Part shown: in pieces, positions 42,631-51,040 of the stretch | Numbering within the stretch: position 1 is the stretch's first letter | Layout: each line of letters opens with the position of its first letter | Assembly (NCBI RefSeq): GCF_026626635.1 | Contig: NZ_JAPNKA010000001.1 | Coordinates: 620,001-684,000, forward strand | DNA length: 64,000 bases | From: Archangium lansingense | GTDB lineage: Bacteria > Myxococcota > Myxococcia > Myxococcales > Myxococcaceae | Direction of reading: 5' to 3' | The notes under the pieces: model-generated | Databases searched by the model: none | The model's input: the letters and a program-made list of their open reading frames with translations, nothing else | What the model was told of the DNA's origin: nothing | Program-made: the position numbers and the translations under genes

Positions 42631-45600
42631 TTGTCCCCGACCATCCACAGCGCTCTCGGTGAGCGGAAAGGACCGGGGGACGTGCTTCCTCGCAGCGCGC
42701 TTGCCCTGCGATTGCTGGAGCAGGCGGAGGTCGGTGCGCTCGTCGGCCTGGACGTGAAGGGGCGTATCAGCCTTTGGACCCCTGGGCTGGAGCGGCTCAC
42801 CGGTCATGCGAAGGCAGACCTCCTCGGAGAGCCTCTCTCCACGCTCTACCTGCCCGAGGAGCGGGAGCTGGCTGCGAAGGACCTGAGTCAGGCCGAGCAG
42901 GAGGGCCGCTGTGAGCGGGAGGGCTGGCGCATGCGGCGCGATGGCGCCCGCTTCCGGGCCTCGCAGGTGCTCACCGCGTTGCATGACGCGGACGGAGGGC
43001 TGGCCGGGTATGCCTGCGCCCTGCGGCCCGCGGAGCCGCCCGGAGAGCTCGAGCTGCTGCGCCACCTGCGTGAGCTCATCCTCACGTCCGTGGACGAGGG
43101 CGTGTATGGCCTGGATACCCAGGGCCGCACCACCTTCGTCAACCCGGCCGCGGCGCGCATGCTGGGGTGGAAGCCGGAGGAGCTCATCGGCAAGTCCCTG
43201 CATGAGGTCATGCGCCACTCGAAACCGGATGGCTCGCCCCTGCCCATCGCCGAGTGCCGAACGTACGCCGCCCTCCGGACCGGTCAGACGTACCACGTGA
43301 CGGGCGAGAGGTTCTGCCGGCGCGATGGCAGCTCCTTCCCGGTGGAGTATCGCAGCAGCCCCGTCCGGGACGGAGAGCGCATCATCGGGGCAGTCATCAC
43401 CTTCACCGATATCACCGAGCGGCTGCGCGCCGATGAGCGCGAACGCCAGCTCGTCCGCGAGCAGACCGCGCTCGCCCAGGCGGAGGTGCTGGAGCGGCGC
43501 GTGCACGGGATGTTGGAGAGCATCTCGGATGCCTTCATCGCCCTGGATCGCGCCTGGCGCTTCACCTATGTCAACCGCCGCGCCGAGGAGCTGTCGCACC
43601 GCTCACGCGAGCAGATGCTCGGGCGGACCCCGCAGGAGGTGTTTCCGCGCTTCGACGGCTCGCGCTCCGAGCAGGGCTTCCGCAAGGCCTTCACCGAGCA
43701 ACGTGCCGTCCACTTCGAGGAGCACGACCCACCGCGCGACACCTGGGTCGAGATGCACGTCTACCCCTCCGAGGAGGGACTCGCCGTCTACTTCCGTGAC
43801 ATCACCGAGAGCAAACGCGTCGAGGAGCGGCTGCGCCTCTTCGAGTCCATCGTGGTGAACGCCTACGACGGCGTGGTCATCCTGGAGCCAGAGCTCGTGG
43901 AGGGGCGCAGCACCCGGCGCATCCTCTATACCAACGAGGCCTTCTCGCGGATGACAGGCTTCAGCCCGGAGGAGCTGCGGGACTCGGAGACGCTGGTGCT
44001 GGCGGGACCGGGGACGGACCCGGCGACGCTCGCGGGCATGCGCGAGGCCCTGCGAAGCACGGAGCCTTTCCGCGCCGAGCTGCTCACCTACCGCAAGGAC
44101 GGCTCCACCTTCTGGACGGAGAGCACCCTGGTCCCCGTGAAGGACGAGGAGGGCATGTTGACCCACTGGGTGGGGGTGACACGCGAGGTGACGGCGCGCA
44201 AGCGGGCCGAGGAGGCGGCGCTGCAGCTCGCTCGCGAGGAGGCGGCCCGCACCGAGGTCGAGGCGGCCCACGCGCGCATCGAGACCCTCCTGGAGAGCAT
44301 CACCGATGCCTTCTTCGCCCTGGATCGGGAGCGGCGCTTCACCTTCGTCAACCGCCGCGCGGCCGAGGTGCTGCAACGCCCTTGGGAGCAGCTGCTGGGC
44401 CAGCGCCTGGAGGAGATGCTGCCGGAAGACGCGCGGGACGGGCTGTCCCGAGGCGTGCGCCAGGTGCTGGAGGGACAGGGCTCCTCGGATTGCGAGCTGT
44501 ATTTCACCCTGCTCGAGGCGTGCTTCGAGTGCCACGTCAGCCCCTCCGGCGAGGGCGTCTCCGTCTACCTGCGGGAGGTGACGGCTCGAAAGCACGCGGA
44601 GGAGGCGCGCCGCCGACTCAGCTCCATCATCGAGGCCACGCCGGACTTCGTCGGCAGTACGGACCCGCAGGGGCGGGGCCTCTATCTCAACCGCGCGGGC
44701 CGGCGCATGCTGGGACTGGCGGAAGAGCAGGACGCCCGCGCCTGGAGCATCGCCTCGGCCCACCCGGCCTGGGCCGCGCGGCGCCTGCTGGCCGAGGGCG
44801 TACCCACCGCGCTGCGCGAGGGGGTGTGGATGGGAGAGACGGCGCTGCTCTCCCCGGACGGGCGGGAGCTGCCCGTCTCCCAGGTGCTGCTCGCTCATTA
44901 CGAGGCCGGGGGGAGGCTGGAGATGTTCTCCACCATCATCCGCGACATCTCGGACCGCCAGCGCGCCGAGGAGTCGCAGCAATTCCTCTCCGAGAGCAGC
45001 CGGGTGCTGGTGGCCGCGCTGGAGTACGAGGCCACGCTGCGCAGTCTGGCCCGGCTGGTGGTGCCGCGCCTGGCGGACTACTGCCTGGTGTGCATGCTGA
45101 ACGGCGATGAGGTGCATCGCCAGGCCATTGCCCACCGCGACCCTTCTCAGGAGCCGCTGTTGCTCAAGCTCGGGCGCATGCGCTCCCTGACCCATCGGGT
45201 GGTGGGCGTGCAGAGCGTGCTGCGCACCGGCGAGCCAGAGCTCGTCCCCGAGGTGACGGACGCCTGGCTGCGGGCCTCCGCCGAGGACGAGGAGCACTTC
45301 ACCACCCACCGCGCCCTGTCGCCGTGCTCGGTGATGATCGTCCCGCTGATGGCGCGCGGGCGGACGCTGGGCACCATCCTCTTTGCCTCCACCGCGGCGT
45401 CGGGACGACGCTATGGCCCAGTGGACCTCTCGCTCGCCGAGGGTCTGGCCTCGCGGGCTGCCCTCACCTTGGACAACGCCCGGCTCTACAAGGACTCGCA
45501 GCAGGCGACGCATGCGCGCGACGAGGTGCTCGCCGTCGTCTCGCACGACCTGCGCAACCCTCTCAATGTCATCTCCTTGGGAGCGACCTACCTGCTCAAG

Positions 45601-46203
45601 CACCTGCCCACGGGGGCCGAGGCGGCCTCGTGGCGCAAGCATGCGGAGCTCATGCGGCGCTCGGCGGACCAGGCCGTCCGCCTCATTCAGGATTTGCTGG
45701 AGGTGGCGAAGCTCGAGTCAGGACGGCTGACCTTGGAGCGCCAGGCACAGGACGTGTGCCGGTTGGTGGATGACGTCATCGAGCTGCACCGGCCGCTGGC
45801 GGAGGTTCGGCGAGTGCGGCTGGAGCGGGAGTTGGAGGAGGGGCTTCCCCTGGTGCAGGCGGATCGGAGCCGGGTGATGCAGGTGTTCTCCAATCTCATT
45901 GGCAATGCGTTGCGCTACACGCCCGAGGAAGGCCGCATCACCGTGCGCGCCCGGCGAGAGGGCGCCTTCGTCCGTTTCTTCGTGAGCGACACCGGCAAGG
46001 GCATCGCACCGGAGCACCTGTCCCACCTCTTCGAGCGCTACTGGCAACCGAAGGGGACGCGCGAGGGCGCAGGACTGGGGCTGCCCATTGCCAAGGGCAT
46101 CATCGAGGCCCATGGCGGAGACATCGCGGTGGAGAGTGAGCTGGGCAGGGGCAGCACCTTCTCCTTCACTTTGCCGGTGGACGCGGCGCCAGCAGCGCGG
46201 TGA
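42631..46203 (+). CDS. Multi-PAS, GAF sensor histidine kinase
   Basis: A 1,190-residue cytoplasmic histidine kinase without membrane helices. Six PAS-like domains (about 40-135, 155-280, 300-400, 405-525, 545-650 and 655-770) are recognisable by W/LGW/F-x-PEEL-type segments such as [17 protein letters not shown] and [12 protein letters not shown]. Two of them carry the near-repeat LESI(S/T)DAF.ALDR. A GAF domain (785-945) is followed by the histidine box [12 protein letters not shown] near 970 and a HATPase domain with [14 protein letters not shown] and [11 protein letters not shown]. It should sense soluble or redox ligands and phosphorylate a regulator not present here. Starts at TTG with AAAGGAGG upstream. 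Its end overlaps the convergent GNAT gene by 38 bases. Confidence 0.92.
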   Translation: MSPTIHSALGERKGPGDVLPRSALALRLLEQAEVGALVGLDVKGRISLWTPGLERLTGHAKADLLGEPLSTLYLPEERELAAKDLSQAEQEGRCEREGWRMRRDGARFRASQVLTALHDADGGLAGYACALRPAEPPGELELLRHLRELILTSVDEGVYGLDTQGRTTFVNPAAARMLGWKPEELIGKSLHEVMRHSKPDGSPLPIAECRTYAALRTGQTYHVTGERFCRRDGSSFPVEYRSSPVRDGERIIGAVITFTDITERLRADERERQLVREQTALAQAEVLERRVHGMLESISDAFIALDRAWRFTYVNRRAEELSHRSREQMLGRTPQEVFPRFDGSRSEQGFRKAFTEQRAVHFEEHDPPRDTWVEMHVYPSEEGLAVYFRDITESKRVEERLRLFESIVVNAYDGVVILEPELVEGRSTRRILYTNEAFSRMTGFSPEELRDSETLVLAGPGTDPATLAGMREALRSTEPFRAELLTYRKDGSTFWTESTLVPVKDEEGMLTHWVGVTREVTARKRAEEAALQLAREEAARTEVEAAHARIETLLESITDAFFALDRERRFTFVNRRAAEVLQRPWEQLLGQRLEEMLPEDARDGLSRGVRQVLEGQGSSDCELYFTLLEACFECHVSPSGEGVSVYLREVTARKHAEEARRRLSSIIEATPDFVGSTDPQGRGLYLNRAGRRMLGLAEEQDARAWSIASAHPAWAARRLLAEGVPTALREGVWMGETALLSPDGRELPVSQVLLAHYEAGGRLEMFSTIIRDISDRQRAEESQQFLSESSRVLVAALEYEATLRSLARLVVPRLADYCLVCMLNGDEVHRQAIAHRDPSQEPLLLKLGRMRSLTHRVVGVQSVLRTGEPELVPEVTDAWLRASAEDEEHFTTHRALSPCSVMIVPLMARGRTLGTILFASTAASGRRYGPVDLSLAEGLASRAALTLDNARLYKDSQQATHARDEVLAVVSHDLRNPLNVISLGATYLLKHLPTGAEAASWRKHAELMRRSADQAVRLIQDLLEVAKLESGRLTLERQAQDVCRLVDDVIELHRPLAEVRRVRLERELEEGLPLVQADRSRVMQVFSNLIGNALRYTPEEGRITVRARREGAFVRFFVSDTGKGIAPEHLSHLFERYWQPKGTREGAGLGLPIAKGIIEAHGGDIAVESELGRGSTFSFTLPVDAAPAAR

Positions 46204-46750
46204 GGACGTGGTCGCGCCAGCGGCCGTCGATGAGGACGAGCTCGCGCGCGAGGCCCTCCTCGAGGAAGCCCAGGCGGCGCAACACCGCGGCGCTGCGGTG
46301 GTTCTCCGGGAGGTGGTTGGCCTGGATGCGGTGGATGCCCAGCAGACCGAAGGCGTAGTCGCAGATGGCACGCACGGCCTCGCTCATCAGCCCCTGGCCC
46401 TGGGCACGGTGGTCGAGCCCGAAGCCGAGCTCGCACGACTGGAGGGGCCCGCGGCGGATGTCGGTGAGGGACACGCTGCCGAGCACCGGAGCGGAGGAGA
46501 GCGGGGACTCGCGCGGCAGCAGGAAGAGACGCAGGGCGAGGCCGCGGCGCCAGTCCTCGGCGTCCTGGGCCAGGCGCGAGCGCCACCAGGTGACGGTGAA
46601 GAAGTTGTCGGGGCGCGCCGGCGAGACGGGGCCGAGGTGGTCGCGGTTGGCCTCGTGGTAGGCGAGCACGCGCGCGGCACCGTCCGGAGGGAGCAGGGCC
46701 AGGTTGAGACGCGGGGAGGTGAGGAGGACGGGCGGAGTGTCCGAGGGCAT
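46166..46750 (-). CDS. RimJ/RimL-type GNAT acetyltransferase
   Basis: A 194-residue N-acetyltransferase. The pattern [15 protein letters not shown] at the start, [30 protein letters not shown] (the acetyl-CoA-binding R/Q-x-x-G-x-G/A region) and [23 protein letters not shown] matches GNATs that modify ribosomal proteins or small molecules. The acceptor is unknown. ATG 46750 is used; a GTG at 46759 is an alternative three codons upstream. Its 3' end overlaps the PAS-kinase gene by 38 bases on the opposite strand. Confidence 0.9.
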   Translation of the reverse strand: MPSDTPPVLLTSPRLNLALLPPDGAARVLAYHEANRDHLGPVSPARPDNFFTVTWWRSRLAQDAEDWRRGLALRLFLLPRESPLSSAPVLGSVSLTDIRRGPLQSCELGFGLDHRAQGQGLMSEAVRAICDYAFGLLGIHRIQANHLPENHRSAAVLRRLGFLEEGLARELVLIDGRWRDHVLTALLAPRPPAK

Positions 46751-46861
46751 GACGGGCACCAGGGAGGCTAGCGCGTCCAGGGGCTCGCGCGGGCGCCATG
46801 AAGGGGAGGCTCGACAGCGGACGGCCGCTCACGTTGACTGGTGGAGGTTGGAGCCCGCCAT

Positions 46862-47329
46862 ATGACGCCACGCATTGTCGAGGGAGACCTGCTGGAGCAA
46901 CAGGCCGACGCCATCGTGAACGCCTGGAACCGGAACGTTCTTCCCTGGTGGTTGCTGCTACCGCAGGGGGTGTCGGGTGCCATCAAGAAGCGGGGTGGAC
47001 TGGCACCGTTCCGTGAGCTGGCGCGCGTGGGGCCGATGCCGCTCGGCTCGGCGGTGGTCACCTCCGCGGGCCGCCTGCCGTACCGGGGCATCATCCACGT
47101 GGCGGGCATCAATCTGCTCTGGCGCTCGTCCGAGCGGGCCATTCGCGACTCGGTGACGAACGCGCTCGCACGGGCGCGGGAGCACGGTTTTGGCTCCGTG
47201 GCGTTCCCGGTCATCGGCTCGGGCAGCGGTGGCTTCAATGAGGCGCAGGCGCTCGCGGTGATGGTGTCCGAGCTGGAAGCCAGTGACACGGATATCCGTG
47301 TCACCGTGGTCCGCTACTGCGGGCGCTGA
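46862..47329 (+). CDS. Macrodomain protein (ADP-ribose binding/hydrolase)
   Basis: A 155-residue single macrodomain. Family landmarks: RIVEGDLLEQQADAIVNAWN at the N-terminus (NAWN where many relatives have NAAN), QGVSGAIKKRGG, PLGSAVVTSAGRLPYRGIIH and FPVIGSGSGGF, which binds the ADP-ribose phosphates. Macrodomains bind or remove ADP-ribose from proteins or metabolites; which of these applies is not visible. ATG 46862 has GGAG about nine bases upstream. The 5'-3' exonuclease gene starts 26 bases after its stop, a likely two-gene unit. Confidence 0.9.
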   Translation: MTPRIVEGDLLEQQADAIVNAWNRNVLPWWLLLPQGVSGAIKKRGGLAPFRELARVGPMPLGSAVVTSAGRLPYRGIIHVAGINLLWRSSERAIRDSVTNALARAREHGFGSVAFPVIGSGSGGFNEAQALAVMVSELEASDTDIRVTVVRYCGR

Positions 47330-47355
47330 TGCCGGGATTGGAGTAGACAGCACCC

Positions 47356-48243
47356 ATGCGCCTGCACCTCGTCGACGGTACCTATGAGCTCTACCGTGCC
47401 CACTTCTCGCCTCGCCCTGGGGCCACCGCGCCAGATGGTCGGGACGTGAAGGCCACCGTGGGCCTCGTCTCCTCCATGCTCGCGCTGCTGCACGACGCCA
47501 GCGAGGCGGTGACGCATGTGGCCCTGGCCTTCGACAACCCCATCCGCTCGTTCCGCAATGAGCTCTTCGCCGGCTACAAGTCCGACGACGGCGTGCCTCC
47601 CGAGCTGCACGCCCAGTTCGACCTGGCCGAGGACGCCATGCGGGCGCTCGGGCTCACCGTCTGGTCCATGAAGGACTTCGAGGCGGATGACGCGCTGGCC
47701 ACCGCCACCGCGCGCTGGTCCGGGAAGGTGGAGCAGGTGCGGCTGCTCACCCCGGACAAGGACCTCGGACAGTGCGTGCGCGGTCGCAAGGTCGTTCAGG
47801 TGGACCGCAAGCAGCAGAAGGAGCTGGACGAGGACGCGGTGCGGGCCAAGCTCGGCGTGCCCCCGGCGAGTATTCCGGACCTGCTGGCGCTCATGGGCGA
47901 CGACGCGGATGGCATCCCCGGCCTGCCCGGCTTCGGAGAGAAGGGCGCGTCCGCACTGCTCAACGCCTACGGCCACCTGGAGGCCATCCCCGCGGAGGCG
48001 AGTGCCTGGAGTGTGCGTCCCCGGGGCGCGGACAAGCTCGCCGCCACCCTGCGCGAGCACCGCGAGGACGCGCTGCTGTACCGCAAGCTGGCCACCCTGG
48101 TGACGAATGCGCCCCTGGCTGAGTCGCTGGAGGACCTGGCTTGGGCTGGCGTCCCTCGGGCGCGCTTCCTCGCGCTGTGTGACTCTCTGGGGCTCACCTC
48201 AATGAAGACGCGCCCCAAGCGCTGGGCCGCGGACACCGCTTGA
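47356..48243 (+). CDS. 5'-3' exonuclease (PolA N-terminal domain type)
   Basis: A 295-residue stand-alone FEN-like nuclease. It has the acidic residues and segments typical of the family: LVDGTYELYRAHF at the start, VALAFDNPIRSFRNELF, GYKSDDGVPPEL, FEADDALATATARW, LLTPDKDLGQCV, and a helix-hairpin-helix region LMGDDADGIPGLPGFGEKGA. Such enzymes remove 5' flaps and RNA primers. The coding polymerase domain is absent, as in other stand-alone versions. It closely follows the macrodomain gene. The C-terminus has no unusual additions. Confidence 0.93.
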   Translation: MRLHLVDGTYELYRAHFSPRPGATAPDGRDVKATVGLVSSMLALLHDASEAVTHVALAFDNPIRSFRNELFAGYKSDDGVPPELHAQFDLAEDAMRALGLTVWSMKDFEADDALATATARWSGKVEQVRLLTPDKDLGQCVRGRKVVQVDRKQQKELDEDAVRAKLGVPPASIPDLLALMGDDADGIPGLPGFGEKGASALLNAYGHLEAIPAEASAWSVRPRGADKLAATLREHREDALLYRKLATLVTNAPLAESLEDLAWAGVPRARFLALCDSLGLTSMKTRPKRWAADTA

Positions 48244-48291
48244 CGGTGGGTGTCTGTCCGCTTCCATGCGGCCTGTGTTGATAATCCGCGC

Positions 48292-48521
48292 ATGAAAAGG
48301 ACCTCGCTGCTGCTCGCGGTGTGGCTGGGTGGTGTGGTGCTGTCGGGCTGCGCGTCGACGGGGATGGCTCGGACCCTGGACCCGGGCCGCTTTCAGTTCT
48401 CCGTTTCTCCCTCCGCCCAGGCAGCCGTGGGCGGCAACGCCATTGGGAGCAATGCTCCCGCCCCGCAGCTCGAGATGGGGGCGCGCTAGGCTTCATCTTC
48501 GGCGGCTACTCCGAGGAGTGA
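48292..48521 (+). pseudogene. Myxobacterial lipoprotein gene with large internal deletion
   Basis: The first 65 codons encode a lipoprotein signal (MKRTSLLLAVWLGGVVLSGC, Cys20) and a conserved-looking start, ARTLDPGRFQFSVSP and APAPQLEMGAR, after which TAG stops the frame at 48489. In another frame the next bases encode LGFIFGGYSEE and a stop at 48521, which looks like the C-terminal strand of the same beta-rich outer-membrane family. The middle of the protein is gone. GCTA at the joint could be the short repeat used. I infer a deletion; a short expressed lipoprotein of 65 residues is also possible. Confidence 0.55.
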
Positions 48522-48552
48522 GTCGCATCCAGGGGTTGCATAGGGCCCAGAA

Positions 48553-49044
48553 ATGGCGCACATGGGCACGGGGTTGAACACCGATATGTCCACCGAGATG
48601 AAGCCCATCGGGCTGAACCTTCCTAGCACCGACGACAACTGGGTCCCCTCCATGGAGGACATGCCCTTCCACCGCCTGGGCGGTGAGGCGGGCGTGCAGG
48701 CCCTGGCCGAGGCCTTCTACGACGCCATGGATGCGAACGAGCCAGCGCTCGCCCGTCTGCACGAGCTGGATGAGCACGGCAAGGTGTCTCGTGGCATGCG
48801 CGAGCGCTTTGGCCTCTTCCTCATCGGCTGGCTCGGCGGGCCCCAGCACTACATGGAGAAGCACGGCCACCCGCGTCTGCGCATGCGTCACGGTCATGTG
48901 CCCGTGGACACTGCCCAGCGCGATGCCTGGCTGCGCAGCATGCAGCGGGCGATGGACGCTCGCGGGGTCACCGGCAACCTGCGCCGCTTCCTTGATAATC
49001 GGTTCGCCGAGGTGGCCGACTTCCTGCGCAACGTCGAGGGCTGA
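48553..49044 (+). CDS. Group II truncated haemoglobin
   Basis: A 163-residue truncated haemoglobin of group II. After a 40-residue N-terminal extension come the globin landmarks PFHRLGGEAGVQALAEAFYD, the helical part ending GLFLIGWLGGPQHYMEK, and HPRLRMRHGHVPVD with the proximal His in RMRH, then RDAWLRSMQRAMDARGV. The family binds O2/NO and often detoxifies NO or handles redox stress. The start is uncertain (48553, or ATG 48586). It is followed six bases later by the YaiI-family gene. Confidence 0.9.
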   Translation: MAHMGTGLNTDMSTEMKPIGLNLPSTDDNWVPSMEDMPFHRLGGEAGVQALAEAFYDAMDANEPALARLHELDEHGKVSRGMRERFGLFLIGWLGGPQHYMEKHGHPRLRMRHGHVPVDTAQRDAWLRSMQRAMDARGVTGNLRRFLDNRFAEVADFLRNVEG

Positions 49045-49050
49045 GCCTGT

Positions 49051-49509
49051 ATGAAGATCTGGGTCGACGCCGATGCGTGTCCGGGGCCGGTGCGGGACAT
49101 CCTCCTGCGCGCCTCGCAGCGCCTGCACATCCCCACCGTCTTCGTGGCCAACAAGCGCCTCACCCTGCCTCGCTCAGAGCTCGTCTCCACCGTGCAGGTG
49201 GGCGCGGGGCTCGATGTGGCGGATGGTCATATCGCTGCCTCGGCCCAGGCGGGCGACCTCGCCGTCACTCAGGACATTCCCCTCGCCGCGCTGCTCGTCC
49301 CCAAGGGCGTGGTGGTGCTCGACCCCCGCGGTGAGCTCTTCAGCGAGGAGAACATCGCCGAGCGCCTCTCGGTGCGGAACTTCATGCAGGAACTGCGCGA
49401 GAGCGGCGTGATGACGGGCGGCCCCAGTGGTTTCTCCGCCCAGGACCGCCAGCAGTTCGCCGCCACGCTGGACCGAGAGCTCACTCGGTTGCTCAAGGCT
49501 CGCCCCTGA
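49051..49509 (+). CDS. yaiI: YaiI/YqxD family (UPF0178) protein
   Basis: A 152-residue protein spanning the UPF0178 family: MKIWVDADACPGPVRDILLR at the start, VFVANKRLTLP, GLDVADGHIAASAQAGDLAVT with the acid-rich PIN-like core, DIPLAALLVPKGVVVLDPRGE, and FSEENIAERLSVRNFMQELR. The DxDACP start and later acids resemble PIN-domain nucleases; activity is unproven. Six bases separate it from the haemoglobin gene. It converges on the proline-rich membrane protein with a 10-base gap. Confidence 0.92.
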   Translation: MKIWVDADACPGPVRDILLRASQRLHIPTVFVANKRLTLPRSELVSTVQVGAGLDVADGHIAASAQAGDLAVTQDIPLAALLVPKGVVVLDPRGELFSEENIAERLSVRNFMQELRESGVMTGGPSGFSAQDRQQFAATLDRELTRLLKARP

Positions 49510-49519
49510 GGGTGACGGA

Positions 49520-50728
49520 TCAGAAGCGCATCAGGATGCCCGGGCCCGCCGTGAGGGACTCGCTGCGCCGGCCCGTGCGCATCAGCACCGGCACGGGGAC
49601 GACCCGGAAGGACTCGGACGATTGGTTCCGCAGGCCCGGCGACGTGGGCGGATAGGGCGTCGGCTCCTCCGTGGTGGCCAGCGCCGTGATGACGAAGGTG
49701 GCCGCGATGCCGCCGATGGCTGACAAGGGGATGGCCGGGCCATCCGCGAGCGCTGTGCCCACCAGTAGCAGTACCGCTCCCACGCCCAGTGGCAGCACCG
49801 TGAGCTTGAAGACGCGCACCGCCGAGAGCTCGAAGGGCACCGCCAACAGTCCTCCCACCGCCATGCCGAGCACGGGCGCCACCAGCGTCGGCGTGAGGTT
49901 CGGGTCCTGGTCTCCCTCTTCCGCGAGCAACACCGTGGCCTGCACGAGCCCGGTGAGCACGAAGGCGTAGAGGGCGCCCATCCCCACGAGAGAGGCATCC
50001 CCATCGCTGACATCACCGGGCATCGCCGTGGCCGCCAGCGTGCCGATGATGCCGGCCTGCGTGGTGAGCAGCGCGGCGATGGCGCGGTCTCGCGAGCTGA
50101 GTCCCTGCTCGCTGCCGTAGCCGAAGCCGGCGAGGAAACCCAATGCGGCTCCACCTGCGGCGAGCAGCGATTCGTTGCGCTCCACCGGGACGTAGTACTG
50201 GTACACGGCCGCGGCCGTGCCGAGCGTCAGGCCTCCGAGCACCGCGCCCACGTAGTCCCCGTTCTCCGACTCGAAGGTGTTGCCGAGGATGCCGCCCGTC
50301 ACCACGCCGCTGAGCAGCTCGGTGAAGACGAGCAGCATGCCGCCGGAGCCAGCGGAGAAGCGGCTGTAGCGCGTTGCTCGCTCGGGGGGAGTCTCCGCGG
50401 GACCCTGGGCCTCGGGTGGTTGCGGCGGGGGCGGCGCCGGCTGAGCCGCCGCGGGAGGCGGAGGGGGAGGAGGTGCCGGCTGCGCCGCGGGAGGCGGAGG
50501 CGGGGGCGGTGGCTGAGCCACGGGGGCGGGCTGCTGTGCGGCGGCCGGAGGTGGAGGTGGTGTCTGGACGGCGGGCGAGGCCGGCTGGGTGGTGCTTGGC
50601 GGCGGCGGTGTCTGCGTGGTGGGTGCGGACTGTGGCGAAGCAGGGGCCGGAGCTGGCGCTGTCTGCGCCTTCGCGACTCCGTTCGCGGTCAGCAGGCCAA
50701 GACACATCAGGGAAACGACAAGCCGCAT
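49520..50728 (-). CDS. Membrane protein with proline-rich exported N-terminus
   Basis: A 402-residue protein. It has a signal MRLVVSLMCLGLLTANGVAKA, then residues 24-110 almost wholly Pro/Ala/Gln (runs such as PPPPPPPPAA). Seven or so hydrophobic helices follow, including MLLVFTELLSGVVTGGILGN, AVLGGLTLGTAAAVYQYYV and LLLVGTALADGPAIPLSAIG. The proline region may span the periplasm or contact the wall; the membrane part is unknown. AGGAG lies nine bases before ATG 50728. Divergent from the NACHT gene across 312 bases. No family recognised. Confidence 0.72.
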   Translation of the reverse strand: MRLVVSLMCLGLLTANGVAKAQTAPAPAPASPQSAPTTQTPPPPSTTQPASPAVQTPPPPPAAAQQPAPVAQPPPPPPPPAAQPAPPPPPPPAAAQPAPPPPQPPEAQGPAETPPERATRYSRFSAGSGGMLLVFTELLSGVVTGGILGNTFESENGDYVGAVLGGLTLGTAAAVYQYYVPVERNESLLAAGGAALGFLAGFGYGSEQGLSSRDRAIAALLTTQAGIIGTLAATAMPGDVSDGDASLVGMGALYAFVLTGLVQATVLLAEEGDQDPNLTPTLVAPVLGMAVGGLLAVPFELSAVRVFKLTVLPLGVGAVLLLVGTALADGPAIPLSAIGGIAATFVITALATTEEPTPYPPTSPGLRNQSSESFRVVPVPVLMRTGRRSESLTAGPGILMRF

Positions 50729-51040
50729 ACACAGGTCTCCTGGACGTAACGTGGAGGGAAGATGGGTCGGACGGACCGGGGGTGCATCGTTCAGTCCCTG
50801 TCGCTCCGTCGTCCCGTGGGGCAATGCCGTGTCGAATGGCGCGCACCTGAGGTGCACGACTGTCGGGTCCCGAGGCTTCCGGGTGGAGCCGCAGGGCACC
50901 CTGCTTCCCAGTCGCCGGTTTTTCCGCGGGGCACACCGGGCGGGAGGGTCGGCAGGCGCCCTGGCGGGCAGGCGCACCTTGAAGGCGGGGCACTTGTGCC
51001 ACAATGGCGCTGCACCGCGTCGTCTCCGCGGGCCCTCTCC
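50729..51040. promoter_or_regulatory. Divergent intergenic region with two small palindromes
   Basis: This 312-base gap lies between the proline-rich protein gene and the NACHT gene and should contain both promoters. GCACCTGAGGTGC (50843-50855) is a perfect palindrome around one base, and GGCACTTGTGCC (50989-51000) is a short hairpin about 40 bases before the NACHT ATG. Either could be an operator. I see no convincing gene on either strand. Confidence 0.4.
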
